Below the pieces are notes generated by a model that had not been told where the DNA came from, made no database searches, and was given only the letters and a program-made list of their open reading frames with translations. Positions 33,122 to 41,877 of a stretch of DNA of 64,000 nucleotides are shown here, in pieces. The stretch is from Mesorhizobium sp. M2E.F.Ca.ET.219.01.1.1 (GTDB lineage Bacteria; Pseudomonadota; Alphaproteobacteria; Rhizobiales; Rhizobiaceae). The translations under genes were made by a program, and so were the position numbers. The stretch is from the NCBI RefSeq assembly GCF_004016445.2, contig NZ_SADT02000005.1:514099-578098 (forward strand), written 5' to 3'. Position 1 is the stretch's first letter. Every line of letters starts with the position of its first letter.

Positions 33122-34074
33122 AGGCTCCGCGAGACGAACAGCAAAAGCGTGCCGAGCAGCGCCAGCATCAGCGCCGCGCCCAGGAAGTCCGGCACGCGGA
33201 AGACACGCATCTTGGCGACCGCCGTCTCGAACACGGCAAGCAGGATGGCGAGCACTGCGAGCTTGCAGAGATAGGCGGCGGCGCCGACGGCCAGTGCTTT
33301 CGGCCCTGCGCTTGCGCCGTCCAGCCCCCAGGGTAGGAAGACGCAGGCGATCAGCGACATGTAGAGCAGCAGCTTGAGGAAGGTGGCGAGCTCGATCATC
33401 GCCAGATGGCGGCCGGAATATTCCAGGATCATCGCCTCATGCACCATGGTGAGCTCCAGATGCGTGGCCGGATTGTCCACCGGTATGCGCGCATTCTCGG
33501 CGATCGCCACCATAACCAGGGCGATCAGCGACATGCCGAGCGATACCCGCAATCCGACTTCAGGCGAGCCCATGAAGGCGGCGACCGTCGAGAGCTGCGT
33601 GGCGCCGGCCAGCAGCGCCAGGCTGAACACGATGAGCAGCATCGCCGGTTCGGCGAGTGACGCGATCATCACCTCGCGGCTGGCGCCGAGGCCGCCGAAG
33701 CTGGTGCCGACATCCATCCCGGCCAGCGCCTGGAAGAAGCGAGCGCTGCCAAGCAGCGCCACGATGACGATGAGGTCGGCGGTCCAGCTGAATTCGAGGC
33801 CGGTGGCGAATGTCGGGACGAGCGCGGCTGCGACCCAGGTGGCGGCAAAGATGAGGTAGGGCGTCACGCGGAACAGCCAGGACGCATTGTCCGCCAGCAC
33901 GACCTCCTTGCGCATCAGCCTGACGAGGTCGCGATAGGGCTGGATCAGCGAAGGCCCCTGCCGCCTGACCAGCCGCGCCTTCACCTTGCGCACGAAGCCG
34001 ATCAGAAGCGGCGACAGCAGAAGCACGACCAGCATCTGCGCGCCCTGCACGGCCAGCTCAAAGATCACGGCCAT
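33118..34074 (-). CDS. Ehr complex subunit HyfC-like (NuoH family)
   Basis: 318-aa, eight-helix subunit that joins the electron arm to the membrane arm. It has VKARLVRRQGPSLIQPYRDLVRLMRKE, the family loop with conserved Arg and acid residues; AENARIPVDNPATHLELTMVHEAMILEYSG, the second signature with multiple Glu; and the C-terminal ETAVAKMRVFRVPDFLG. It overlaps the HyfB-like gene by 10 bp. Confidence 0.93.
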   Translation of the reverse strand: MAVIFELAVQGAQMLVVLLLSPLLIGFVRKVKARLVRRQGPSLIQPYRDLVRLMRKEVVLADNASWLFRVTPYLIFAATWVAAALVPTFATGLEFSWTADLIVIVALLGSARFFQALAGMDVGTSFGGLGASREVMIASLAEPAMLLIVFSLALLAGATQLSTVAAFMGSPEVGLRVSLGMSLIALVMVAIAENARIPVDNPATHLELTMVHEAMILEYSGRHLAMIELATFLKLLLYMSLIACVFLPWGLDGASAGPKALAVGAAAYLCKLAVLAILLAVFETAVAKMRVFRVPDFLGAALMLALLGTLLLFVSRSL

Positions 34075-36080
34075 AGCGCGAGCACCAGAAGCAGGATGAC
34101 GAGGTAGAGGAAGACCAGCGTCAGGTAGCGGCGGATGGTCAGGAACTGCAGGTGGTTCAGCCGCTCGGTGGCGAAATCGATCGCGCCGGTGATCGGCTGA
34201 TAGAAGATCTCCCAGGCCACATCATGCATCTCCACCTTGACTCGCGCCGGCTCGAGGGCGCCTGGAGCCGGCATGTCCACCGTCTCGCGCGAGCGGAACG
34301 CGAAGCCGCCGAAGACGCGGCGAATGGGCTGCGCGAAGCTGACGGCCGAGTATTGCGCGGCCGGCACCGCGTCCGGGAAGCCGCATCCCCATGCGATGCC
34401 CCGGCGCAGCGCATGCGAGGCGAAGCGGTGAATGAAGAAGGCCGCGAGCGACGCCGAGATGGTGATGAAGACGAACACCAGCAGGCCGTTATAGGAGCTG
34501 CGGCTTTCGGCGATCGGCACGATCGACAGCCAGGGCTGCGCCATCTGAACCGGCATGCGCTCGCCGACGAGCGGAAGCGTCACAGTCGACAGGCTATCGA
34601 TGACGAAGCCTGGCAGGATACCGGCGAGCAGGCAGAAGGCCGCAAGCACGACCATCGCCGCCAGTGACCAGCGATCGACTTCGCGCGCGCGTTCCACCGC
34701 CGCCGACCGCGCCCGGCCAAGGAAGGTGATGCCGAATGCCTTTACGAAACAGGCCGCGGCAAGTGCGGCCGACAGCGCCAGCATGCCGCCGACCGCGGGC
34801 ACAATCACCTTCAGACCCCATTGCGGCAGCTCGGGGCTGCGTAATATGGCCTGGAAGACCAGCCATTCGGAGGCAAAGCCGTTGAAGGGCGGCAGCGCCG
34901 AGATCGAGACGCAGCCGATCAGGAAGACGAAGCTGGTCACCGGCAGGCGATGGATGAGGCCGCCGAGCTTTTCCATGTCGCGTTCGCCGGTTGCCGAGAG
35001 CACGGCGCCGGCGCCGAAGAACAGCAGGCTCTTGAAGAAGGAATGGTTGAGCACATGGAAGAGCGCCGCGGTGAAGGCCAGCGCGGCCGCCGACGCCATG
35101 CCGTTCGCCTTGAATGCCAGCGCAAGGCCGAGGCTGGCGAAGATGACGCCGATATTCTCGATGGTCGAATAGGCAAGCAGCCGTTTGAGGTCCTTTTCCA
35201 TCAGCGCGTGCAGGATGCCCAGCACCGCCGTCACGCCGCCGATGAGAAGCACCGCCACGCCCGACCACCATGCCGGCTCGCCAAGCAGGTCGAACACCAC
35301 GCGGATGAAGCCATAGATGGCGACCTTCGTCATGATGCCGCTCATCAGCGCCGAGACGTGGCTGGGCGCTGCCGGATGGGCAAGCGGCAGCCAGGCATGC
35401 AGCGGCACGAGGCCGGCCTTGGAACCGGCGCCAAGCAGCATGAGCACCAGTACCGCGCCGGCGGCGAACCGATCGGGATGCGCCGTCCGCATCGCGTCGA
35501 ACGCATAGGTTCCCGCCGGCCCGGCCAGCAGGCCGAAGGCAAGCAGCAGCGCCATCGTGCCGAAGCTTGCCATCACCAGGTAGATGTAGCCGGCGCGCCG
35601 GCTGGCCTCATCGCGGTGATGCGCCATGACCAGCGCCCAGGAGGCGAGCGACATGAATTCCCAGGACAACAGAAAGCTGAAGGCGTCGTTGGCCAGCACC
35701 ACGAGGTTCATGCCGGCGAGGAAGGCGGGATAGAACGGCAGAACCCGATGCGGCTGGGATTCATGCTGGCCATAGCCGAGACCGTACAGGCTGGTGATCG
35801 TGCCGCCCAAATTGACGACGACGAGAAAGAACGCCGACAGGCCGTCGAGCCGGAACCGGGCGCCGGTCCAGGGCAGGCCGAGCGGCAAGGTGGCGGAGGC
35901 CTCGCCGGGGTTGCCGGCGAGATGGCTGGCGGCAGTCGCGAGCAGCACGGCTGAAATGGCAAGCGTCGCGCCATAGACCAGTCGAGTCGCGGCGGCGAGC
36001 CGGCTGGCGGCCGCAGCCAATATGGCTGTTGCCAGAAGCGCGGCAGGACCGCACAACAGGAGGGCGACAGTCGAATTCAC
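34065..36080 (-). CDS. Ehr complex antiporter-like subunit (HyfB/NuoL family)
   Basis: 671-aa membrane protein with about 16 helices. Core motifs are WEFMSLASWALVMAHHRDE (conserved Glu), GAGSKAGLVPLHAWLPLAHPAAPSHVSALMSG, EKDLKRLLAYSTIENIG and HVLNHSFFKSLLFFGAGAVL with its conserved Lys and His. A C-terminal extension (AWGCGFPDAVPAAQYSAVSFAQPIRRVFGG) is typical of HyfB. The GTG start at 36080 overlaps the TGA stop of the XRE gene (GTGA) and follows GGGAG, so translation is coupled to the regulator. Confidence 0.92.
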   Translation of the reverse strand: MNSTVALLLCGPAALLATAILAAAASRLAAATRLVYGATLAISAVLLATAASHLAGNPGEASATLPLGLPWTGARFRLDGLSAFFLVVVNLGGTITSLYGLGYGQHESQPHRVLPFYPAFLAGMNLVVLANDAFSFLLSWEFMSLASWALVMAHHRDEASRRAGYIYLVMASFGTMALLLAFGLLAGPAGTYAFDAMRTAHPDRFAAGAVLVLMLLGAGSKAGLVPLHAWLPLAHPAAPSHVSALMSGIMTKVAIYGFIRVVFDLLGEPAWWSGVAVLLIGGVTAVLGILHALMEKDLKRLLAYSTIENIGVIFASLGLALAFKANGMASAAALAFTAALFHVLNHSFFKSLLFFGAGAVLSATGERDMEKLGGLIHRLPVTSFVFLIGCVSISALPPFNGFASEWLVFQAILRSPELPQWGLKVIVPAVGGMLALSAALAAACFVKAFGITFLGRARSAAVERAREVDRWSLAAMVVLAAFCLLAGILPGFVIDSLSTVTLPLVGERMPVQMAQPWLSIVPIAESRSSYNGLLVFVFITISASLAAFFIHRFASHALRRGIAWGCGFPDAVPAAQYSAVSFAQPIRRVFGGFAFRSRETVDMPAPGALEPARVKVEMHDVAWEIFYQPITGAIDFATERLNHLQFLTIRRYLTLVFLYLVILLLVLALWP

Positions 36081-36388
36081 GGCATGCTCCCGCCCGGCTC
36101 GGCGTCGTCGCCAACGGTTCCGGACGCCTTGGCGGGATCGAAGCCGGCCTTCAGCCGAACGCCGCGACCGCCGCCCTGGCTGGCCGCGCCTTCGCCGATC
36201 AGTTCGATGCCGGCCCCCTCGAGCGCCGCGATCAGCTTCATCAGCGAATCGACATTGCCCCGGATGATCGAGCCGCTGGCTTCCATGCGCTGGATTGTCG
36301 GCAGCGACAGGCCGGACCACTCGGCAAGCCGTCGTTGATCGATGCCGAGCAGCGATCTTGCTGCGCGCAATTGCGGTGCGGTTATCAC
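36077..36388 (-). CDS. Small XRE-family regulator heading the Ehr operon
   Basis: 103-aa protein with an N-terminal HTH (LRAARSLLGIDQRRLAEWSGLSLPTIQRMEASG, about residues 8-40) and a Gly-rich disordered tail. Start is GTG at 36388. Its stop overlaps the HyfB-like start, which makes it the first gene of the Ehr operon and a likely autoregulator. Two AT-rich palindromes upstream (36440-36451 and 36468-36482) are candidate binding sites. Confidence 0.88.
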   Translation of the reverse strand: MITAPQLRAARSLLGIDQRRLAEWSGLSLPTIQRMEASGSIIRGNVDSLMKLIAALEGAGIELIGEGAASQGGGRGVRLKAGFDPAKASGTVGDDAEPGGSMP

Positions 36389-36439
36389 CGGCGACTCTCT
36401 TGTTCAGTTCTGAGATATGAGGTCTCGGTGCTGCAGCCT

Positions 36440-36482
36440 ACATTAAAATGTCTTATCGTCAAGGATTGATGTTTAAAACATC
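36440..36482. promoter_or_regulatory. Candidate XRE operator pair upstream of the Ehr operon
   Basis: ACATT-AA-AATGT (36440-36451) and GATGTTT-A-AAACATC (36468-36482), centres about 30 bp apart (three helical turns), in a locally AT-rich tract of an otherwise GC-rich region. Confidence 0.45.
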
Positions 36483-36571
36483 GATGTTGATGGTGCTGAA
36501 GTTGTCGGTCGGTTAATGAGCGTTTGCCGGCGGGAGATCGATTCGAAGGCGCAAACGCGGCCCGAAGCCGG

Positions 36572-37468
36572 TTACTCTTGTTCGCTGGGGACCAAGAGGA
36601 CGTCGGCCTCCGCGATGCAGTAAGGGGCGTGGCGGAAATCGCGGATTTGGACGACTTCTTCGCCGCGCCATTCGATCAGCATGAAGCCGCGCGGCGCTCC
36701 GCCCGCCTGCGGGTTTCGGATCAGGATCGCAGGCCGGGCCTCGACGAAGCCGAGCGACAACGCCCAATCGCCGAGCCGCTCGTAATTGCCGAAATAGGTC
36801 GAGGCTTCCTTCTTGCCGTTGAGGCGGGTGCGGTTGACGACATCGACCTGGACGTCCTCGGCGATCAGCGCCCTGACCCCGTCGAAATCGCGCGCGTTGA
36901 ACAGGTCGATGTAGCGGCGCAGCCGGCGCTCCTCTTCCGGTTCGAGTTTTGGCATCGCGACGTCGGCCGGCGCCGAAGCCAGCGCCTTCAACTCAGCCCG
37001 GCCGCGATGCAGTGCCGCCTTGCTGGCGGCAAGTGTCGCGCCCGTCACCTCGCAGGTCTCATGCAAGGTGAGGCCAAGCACGTCGACCAGGATCACGGCA
37101 CTGCGCTGCGCCAGCGTGAGCTGCATGAAGCTGCGCAGGCTTGCCGCCGCCGCGAGCCGAATCTCCGCGTTGGCGGAGATATCCTCAATTCCGGTCATGT
37201 CGGCTTCGGTCATGCGCGAGCGCTCCCGCTGGCGGCGGCGCAGGTGATCCTGCGCCGCATTGTGGGCGATGCGGAACAGCCACTGCTCCGGTCGTTCGAC
37301 CAGAGCGCCGCCGTCATGGGCGGCGAGCGCCTTCACCACCGCCTCCTGCACGATGTCCTCGCCCTCGATGGCGGAGCCCGCCATGCGCGCGACATAGCGG
37401 TGCAGTTTCGGGCGCAGGCCGACGAGCATGGCTTCAAGTTCCGCACGGCCGAACCCTGCCAAGCTCAT
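36572..37468 (-). CDS. ECF RNA polymerase sigma factor with C-terminal SnoaL-like domain
   Basis: 298-aa extracytoplasmic-function sigma factor. Region 2 is YVARMAGSAIEGEDIVQEAVVKALAA with LFRIAHNAAQDHLRRR; region 4 is LTLAQRSAVILVDVLGLTLHETCEVTGATLAASKAALHRGR. An NTF2/SnoaL-like domain follows (about 190-290: YIDLFNARDFDGVRALIAEDVQVDVVNRT), as in SigJ-type ECFs whose tail replaces an anti-sigma factor. No anti-sigma gene adjoins it. It lies downstream of a small hypothetical gene with a family R repeat between. Confidence 0.9.
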   Translation of the reverse strand: MSLAGFGRAELEAMLVGLRPKLHRYVARMAGSAIEGEDIVQEAVVKALAAHDGGALVERPEQWLFRIAHNAAQDHLRRRQRERSRMTEADMTGIEDISANAEIRLAAAASLRSFMQLTLAQRSAVILVDVLGLTLHETCEVTGATLAASKAALHRGRAELKALASAPADVAMPKLEPEEERRLRRYIDLFNARDFDGVRALIAEDVQVDVVNRTRLNGKKEASTYFGNYERLGDWALSLGFVEARPAILIRNPQAGGAPRGFMLIEWRGEEVVQIRDFRHAPYCIAEADVLLVPSEQE

Positions 37469-37496
37469 GTCCTCTTTCTCGCCTCGCCGATGACTA

Positions 37497-37601
37497 AAGC
37501 ATGTCTCCCGAAAGTGGGAACCGGTTTCGGGATAAAGACATGCGCAAAACCAAAGACCTAAAGCGCATGGAGCGGATCCGAAGGATCGCGACGCGCTTTA
37601 G
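37497..37601. repeat. Intergenic palindromic repeat, family R (copy R4, long form)
   Basis: First hairpin GCATGTCTCCCGAAAGTGGG...CGGGATAAAGACATGC with an AACCGGTT centre, then CAAAACCAAAGAC, then a second inverted repeat CTAAAGCGC (37558-37566) / GCGCTTTAG (37593-37601). Confidence 0.75.
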
Positions 37602-37602
37602 A

Positions 37603-37923
37603 TCAGGCGGTCGCGGCCTCATCGGCCCTGGCCAGCATACGATAATTGCCGACGATCTTCGCCGGCGACCTCACCAGCGGCGTCGAACGCCGCCCGGCGT
37701 GATCGGCGCCAAACAGCTTGAACGTGTCGAGTTCGGTCAGTGCCGAGCTGTCCTTGTCATAGCCGACAAGATGGACGAATTCGCCATTACCGAGTTCGAG
37801 CACCAGATAGCGTACGGATTGCGGCTGCGCTTCGTCCAGCGCCTCGAACACTTTTTCCACCAGCGCCCGGTTTTCGGCGATGCCGGCTTCCTTCACGCCG
37901 TAACGGATGAGATTATAGGTCAT
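37603..37923 (-). CDS. Conserved-looking small protein, function unknown
   Basis: 106-aa soluble protein: MTYNLIRYGVKEAGIAENRALVEKVF, SVRYLVLELGNGEFVHLVGYDKDSS, LTELDTFKLFGADHAGR. The pattern of a short alpha/beta ferredoxin-like domain resembles dimeric alpha-beta-barrel (antibiotic monooxygenase-type) proteins, but I cannot confirm this. GGAGACGACC precedes the ATG. It is upstream of the ECF sigma gene on the same strand, so it may be co-expressed with it. Confidence 0.7.
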   Translation of the reverse strand: MTYNLIRYGVKEAGIAENRALVEKVFEALDEAQPQSVRYLVLELGNGEFVHLVGYDKDSSALTELDTFKLFGADHAGRRSTPLVRSPAKIVGNYRMLARADEAATA

Positions 37924-38027
37924 GGTCGTCTCCTATTTGCGGGTCTGCATGAGGAAGACGTTCCATGGGCTCGAAAGGATTCTCAGGCTGGGCTCCATCT
38001 TTTGATCGCCTCCGGCGATCAGCCGGT

Positions 38028-38993
38028 TCAGCCGGGCGCGCCGATCATGGAGGCGATCGTGTCGTCGCTGGCCGATTGCGGCTGCATCCGGCCGCTGGCC
38101 AGCTCGATCGACAGCCTGCACAGGGCTGCGTTGACCGGCGTCGCCATGCCGTGCAGCCGCCCGAGCAGCACGATCTCGCCGTTGAGGAAGTCGGTTTCGA
38201 GGGAACCAGTTCCGCGCACAATGCTCTGTAGCGTCGACGACCCGACGCGCGTCCGGCCGGGAATGGCGGTTATGGTCAGTTCCTCGCGAGCCATGGCGTC
38301 GGTTTGGTCCCACGCGATTCCGGCGGCGGTCAGCACCGCCTCCGCCTCGGCGAGCGCCCGAGCATACCATTTCCGCTGAAGCTCGGCGTCCTCGAGCGCA
38401 GCGTCAATGATGTTGCGAAGATTGGCCAGCAGCTTGCGGTATTTGCTCTCCATCACATTGTCCCTGGCTTCGGCGATGAAGCCGGACGCGCTGAGTATCC
38501 GGCACAGTTTCTCGACGGTGCCGTCGGTTCCGGAAGGATAGCGGCCGATGTCGAAGGCCCCGATCTTGGGCGCGAAATAGGCCGCGACCTCGCCGGGCGT
38601 GTCGTAGTCCGCCGGCAGCATCACTGTCGCGCCATAGACATTGGCGAAGAAGCGCAGGGCCAGCGCCTCGTTGGCGACGCCGTTCTGGAAGCAGAACACC
38701 GGCTGCGCAGCCAAGCCGGCGGCGTTGAGCCGTTGCAGCGCGCCGAGCGTATCTGGCGTCTTCATGGTCAGCAGCACGACATCGTCCGGTTCGAAGGAAA
38801 TCTCCGACGGGTCGGCGTGGACAGGAAAGCGCGCGGTCCTGGTGCCTTGCGGGGTAGACAGCGACAGTCCCGAGGCGCGGATGGCGTCGAGCTGCCTGCC
38901 GCGGGCGATGCCGATGACCGTGTGGCCGGAAAAACGTAGCTGGGCCGCGATGGCGCCGCCGATCGCGCCGATGCCATAGACGATAATGCGCAT
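38028..38993 (-). CDS. Ketopantoate reductase family oxidoreductase (ApbA/PanE)
   Basis: 321-aa NADP-dependent 2-hydroxyacid dehydrogenase-like enzyme. The N-terminal Rossmann motif is YGIGAIGGAIAAQL; LLTMKTPDTLGALQRL carries the catalytic-type Lys and NGVANEAL the Asn. KYRKLLANLRNIIDA and the C-terminal helical domain (TRVGSSTLQSIVRGTGSLETDFLNGEIV) hold the conserved substrate-binding Ser/Asn/Glu residues. The true PanE substrate is 2-dehydropantoate, but this large family has many paralogues, so the symbol panE is withheld. Confidence 0.9.
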   Translation of the reverse strand: MRIIVYGIGAIGGAIAAQLRFSGHTVIGIARGRQLDAIRASGLSLSTPQGTRTARFPVHADPSEISFEPDDVVLLTMKTPDTLGALQRLNAAGLAAQPVFCFQNGVANEALALRFFANVYGATVMLPADYDTPGEVAAYFAPKIGAFDIGRYPSGTDGTVEKLCRILSASGFIAEARDNVMESKYRKLLANLRNIIDAALEDAELQRKWYARALAEAEAVLTAAGIAWDQTDAMAREELTITAIPGRTRVGSSTLQSIVRGTGSLETDFLNGEIVLLGRLHGMATPVNAALCRLSIELASGRMQPQSASDDTIASMIGAPG

Positions 38994-39011
38994 CTCGTTC
39001 TCATTGCGGTT

Positions 39012-39109
39012 GGAGTTCGTTCAGGGAAAAGTGGGAGCAGTTTTCCGTGTGGAATTGCGTCAAACAAAGACATAGGGCGCTTCACCGTTTCCGTGAAACG
39101 GTGAAGCGC
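39012..39109. repeat. Intergenic palindromic repeat, family R (copy R3) with perfect 15-bp hairpin
   Basis: GGGAAAAGTGGGAGCAGTTTTCC and GGAATTGCGTCAAACAAAGAC match copy R2. It is followed by GCGCTTCACCGTTTC-CGT-GAAACGGTGAAGCGC (39077-39109), a perfect 15-bp stem. It lacks a T-tract, so it is a repeat rather than a standard terminator. Confidence 0.75.
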
Positions 39110-39124
39110 GCTCACGCCTATCGT

Positions 39125-40780
39125 TCACGCAATCGTGGCCGCCGCCGCTCGTCCCGCGCTGCGGCCTGAAAAGATGCAGCCGCCAAGGAAGGTGCCTTCC
39201 AGCGCCGCATAGCCATGCACGCCGCCGCCGCCGAAGCCGGCCACCTCGCCGACCGCATAGAGACCCGGCACCGGCTGCCCAGTGGCATCGAGCACCCGGC
39301 TGTCGAGATCGGTCTCGAGCCCTCCCAGCGTCTTGCGGGTGAGGATATTGAGACGCACCGCGATCAGCGGCCCGTTCGCCGGATCGAGCATCTTGTGCGG
39401 CCGGGCCGTGCGGATCAGCTTGTCGCCGAGATAGGCGCGCGCGCCGCGCAGCGCGGTGATCTGCGCGTCCTTGGAGAACGGGTTGTCGAGCTGCATGTCG
39501 CGGGCGCGGATCTCGCGCTCGACCTGGGCGACGTCCAGCAGCGGCTCGCCGCCGGCCAGCGCATTCATGCGCTTGACCAGCCGGGCAAGGTCCGCCTCGA
39601 CAATGAAATCCTCGCCCTTTTCCATGAAGGCTTTCACCGGACCGGGAATGCCCGACGTGGCGCGGCCCAGCACCTGCCGCCAGCTTTTTCCCGTGAGGTC
39701 GGGGTTCTGTTCGGAACCCGACAGCGCGAACTCCTTCTGGATGATCTTCTTGGTCAGGATGAACCAGGAATAGTCGAAGCCGGTGCCCATGATATGGCTG
39801 AGCGTGCCTAAAGTGTCGAAGCCCGGATAGAGCGGCACCGGCAGCCGCTTGCCGCGCGCGTCGAGCCAGAGCGAGGATGGGCCGGGCAGGATGCGGATCG
39901 CATGATCGGTCCAGATAGGCGCCCAGTTCTTGATGCCCTCGACATAGTGCCACATGCGGTCGCGGTTGATGTTCCTTCCGCCCGCAGCCTCGGTGATCGC
40001 CAGCATGCGCCCGTCGACATGGTCGGGCACGCCGGTGATCATCCGCTTCGGCGGCGCGCCCAGGCGCTCAGGCCAATTCTTGCGCACCAACTCGTGATCG
40101 CCGCCGATGCCGCCGGAAGCGACGATCACCGCCTGCGCGCCGAGTTCGAATTCTCCGGCCACGGTACGCGAGCTCTTGTGTCCGCGCTCGACACTGCTCG
40201 GTTCCAGCACGTCGCCGCGCACGCCGGTGACGGTGTTGCCGGCGCGGATGATCTCGTTGACCCGGTGGCGGAACCGGAACTGGACGAGCCCGCGCTTCTG
40301 CGCCTCGCGCACGCGCAGCACGAATGGTTCGATCACCCCGGGGCCGGTGCCCCAGGTGATGTGGAAGCGCGGCACCGAGTTGCCGTGGCCGGTCGCGTTG
40401 CCGCCACCGCGCTCGGCCCAGCCGACGACGGGGAAGAATTTCAGGCCCCTCTCGATCAACCAGGAACGCTTCTCGCCGGCGGCGAAGCCGACATAGGCCT
40501 CGGCCCATTTGCGCGGCCAGAAATCCTCCGGCCGGTCGAAAGCGGCCGTGCCCATCCAGTCCTCGAGCGCGAGGTCGTGCGAGTCGCGGATGCGCATGCG
40601 CCGCTGCTCCGGCGAATCGACCAGGAACAGCCCGCCGAAGGACCAGAAGGCCTGCCCGCCCAGCGACTGCTCCGGTTCCTGGTCGACGATGATGATTTTC
40701 TTGCCGGCGTCGGTCAGCTCGGCGGCGGCAACGAGGCCCGCCAGCCCCGCGCCGACAATGATCACGTCCGCGTCAGCCAT
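39125..40780 (-). CDS. FAD-binding dehydrogenase (fumarate reductase/3-ketosteroid dehydrogenase-like flavoprotein)
   Basis: 551-aa flavoprotein. The N-terminal FAD-binding Rossmann motif is DVIIVGAGLAGLVAAAELTDAGKKIIIVDQE, then SLGGQAFWSFGGLF; AQAVIVASGGIGGDHELVRKNW is the second FAD contact; the C-terminus shows GLYAVGEVAGFGGGGVHGYAALEGTFLGGCIFSGR. This is the family annotated as FAD-binding dehydrogenase in many proteobacteria; substrates are unknown though steroid-like ones are often proposed. It is 36 nt from the Gfo/Idh gene and probably co-transcribed. Confidence 0.9.
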   Translation of the reverse strand: MADADVIIVGAGLAGLVAAAELTDAGKKIIIVDQEPEQSLGGQAFWSFGGLFLVDSPEQRRMRIRDSHDLALEDWMGTAAFDRPEDFWPRKWAEAYVGFAAGEKRSWLIERGLKFFPVVGWAERGGGNATGHGNSVPRFHITWGTGPGVIEPFVLRVREAQKRGLVQFRFRHRVNEIIRAGNTVTGVRGDVLEPSSVERGHKSSRTVAGEFELGAQAVIVASGGIGGDHELVRKNWPERLGAPPKRMITGVPDHVDGRMLAITEAAGGRNINRDRMWHYVEGIKNWAPIWTDHAIRILPGPSSLWLDARGKRLPVPLYPGFDTLGTLSHIMGTGFDYSWFILTKKIIQKEFALSGSEQNPDLTGKSWRQVLGRATSGIPGPVKAFMEKGEDFIVEADLARLVKRMNALAGGEPLLDVAQVEREIRARDMQLDNPFSKDAQITALRGARAYLGDKLIRTARPHKMLDPANGPLIAVRLNILTRKTLGGLETDLDSRVLDATGQPVPGLYAVGEVAGFGGGGVHGYAALEGTFLGGCIFSGRSAGRAAAATIA

Positions 40781-40816
40781 TGTTCCTCCCAGAAAGAGCC
40801 GGCGAATTTATCGCGT

Positions 40817-41806
40817 TCAGACGGTTTCCCAGCCGTCCTTTTCGCCGGCGCGGAAGATGGCGTCGATGACTTTCTGGTTGAGCACCGATTCCTCCAGCGT
40901 GAAGACGCGGTCCTTGCCGCCCTGTGCCGCCCGCACGAAGGCCTCGCATTCCAGCCGGTATTGCTGCGTGCCGGGGAAGCGGAACACCTGCGCCTCGGTA
41001 TGGTTCTGGTTGTGCAATTCGATGCGGTGGTGCTCGTAGAGCCCGGCATTGAACGGGCCGAAGACCTCGATGAAGCCTTTCTCGCCGTGGAACACCATCA
41101 CCTGGCGCGCCGCCATTTGCGTCGACAGATAGAAGGACAATTCGAAGTCGCCGAAATCGGCGCGGATCGAGGAATAGATGTCGGTGCCGAAGGTCTTGTC
41201 GCGCTCGATCGTCGCCTGCACGCGGATCGGCTCCTTGCCGGTCGAGAAGCGCGTCGACACCGTCGGATAGACGCCGATATCGGGCAGCGCGCCGCCGCCC
41301 AGATCGAGCTTGTTGCGCATGTTGTTGGGGTCGACATTGTAGTAGGAGAACGCGCCCTGCACGTGGCGCAGCCGGCCGATGGCACCGCCGGCGATGAGAT
41401 CGCGCACCTTGATCCATTGCGGGTGGTAGGTGACCATGAAGGCCTCGCAGACCAGCACCTTCTTTTCGTCGCGCAGCTTGATCAGCGGCGGAATGTCCTT
41501 GGCGTCGAGCGCCAGCGGTTTTTCCACCAGCACGTGCTTCCCGGCTTCGATTGCTTTGGCCGTCCATTCGACATGCTGCGAGGTCGGCAGCGGAATGTAG
41601 ACGCCGTCGACCTCCTCGGAGGCAAGCAGCTCCTCATAGGAGCCGAAAGCGTGGCGGGCGCCGAAACGCTCGCCCAGCGCCTTGGCCTTCGACAGGTCGC
41701 GGCTGGCGATCGCCGACAGGACGCCGTTCTCCGAATCCACGATTGCCGGCAAAAGCTGCTCGCGGCCGATCTTGGCCGTCGACAGAACACCCCATCGGAA
41801 CATCAC
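40817..41806 (-). CDS. Gfo/Idh/MocA-family NAD(P)-dependent oxidoreductase
   Basis: 329-aa sugar or inositol-type dehydrogenase. The N-terminal Rossmann domain is WGVLSTAKIGREQLLPAIVDS; EEVDGVYIPLPTSQHVEWTAKAIEAGKHVLVEKPLAL contains the EKP motif with the conserved Lys; the C-terminal alpha/beta domain shows GGGALPDIGVYPTVSTRFSTG with Asp and a Tyr in place of the usual His. Sugar substrate unknown. Confidence 0.92.
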   Translation of the reverse strand: MMFRWGVLSTAKIGREQLLPAIVDSENGVLSAIASRDLSKAKALGERFGARHAFGSYEELLASEEVDGVYIPLPTSQHVEWTAKAIEAGKHVLVEKPLALDAKDIPPLIKLRDEKKVLVCEAFMVTYHPQWIKVRDLIAGGAIGRLRHVQGAFSYYNVDPNNMRNKLDLGGGALPDIGVYPTVSTRFSTGKEPIRVQATIERDKTFGTDIYSSIRADFGDFELSFYLSTQMAARQVMVFHGEKGFIEVFGPFNAGLYEHHRIELHNQNHTEAQVFRFPGTQQYRLECEAFVRAAQGGKDRVFTLEESVLNQKVIDAIFRAGEKDGWETV

Positions 41807-41877
41807 GCTTCTCCATGTCGGTTTACAGGCAACGAGGTTTGCCCGAAATCGACGGAAAAGCCAATGCAGGAGGCTCC

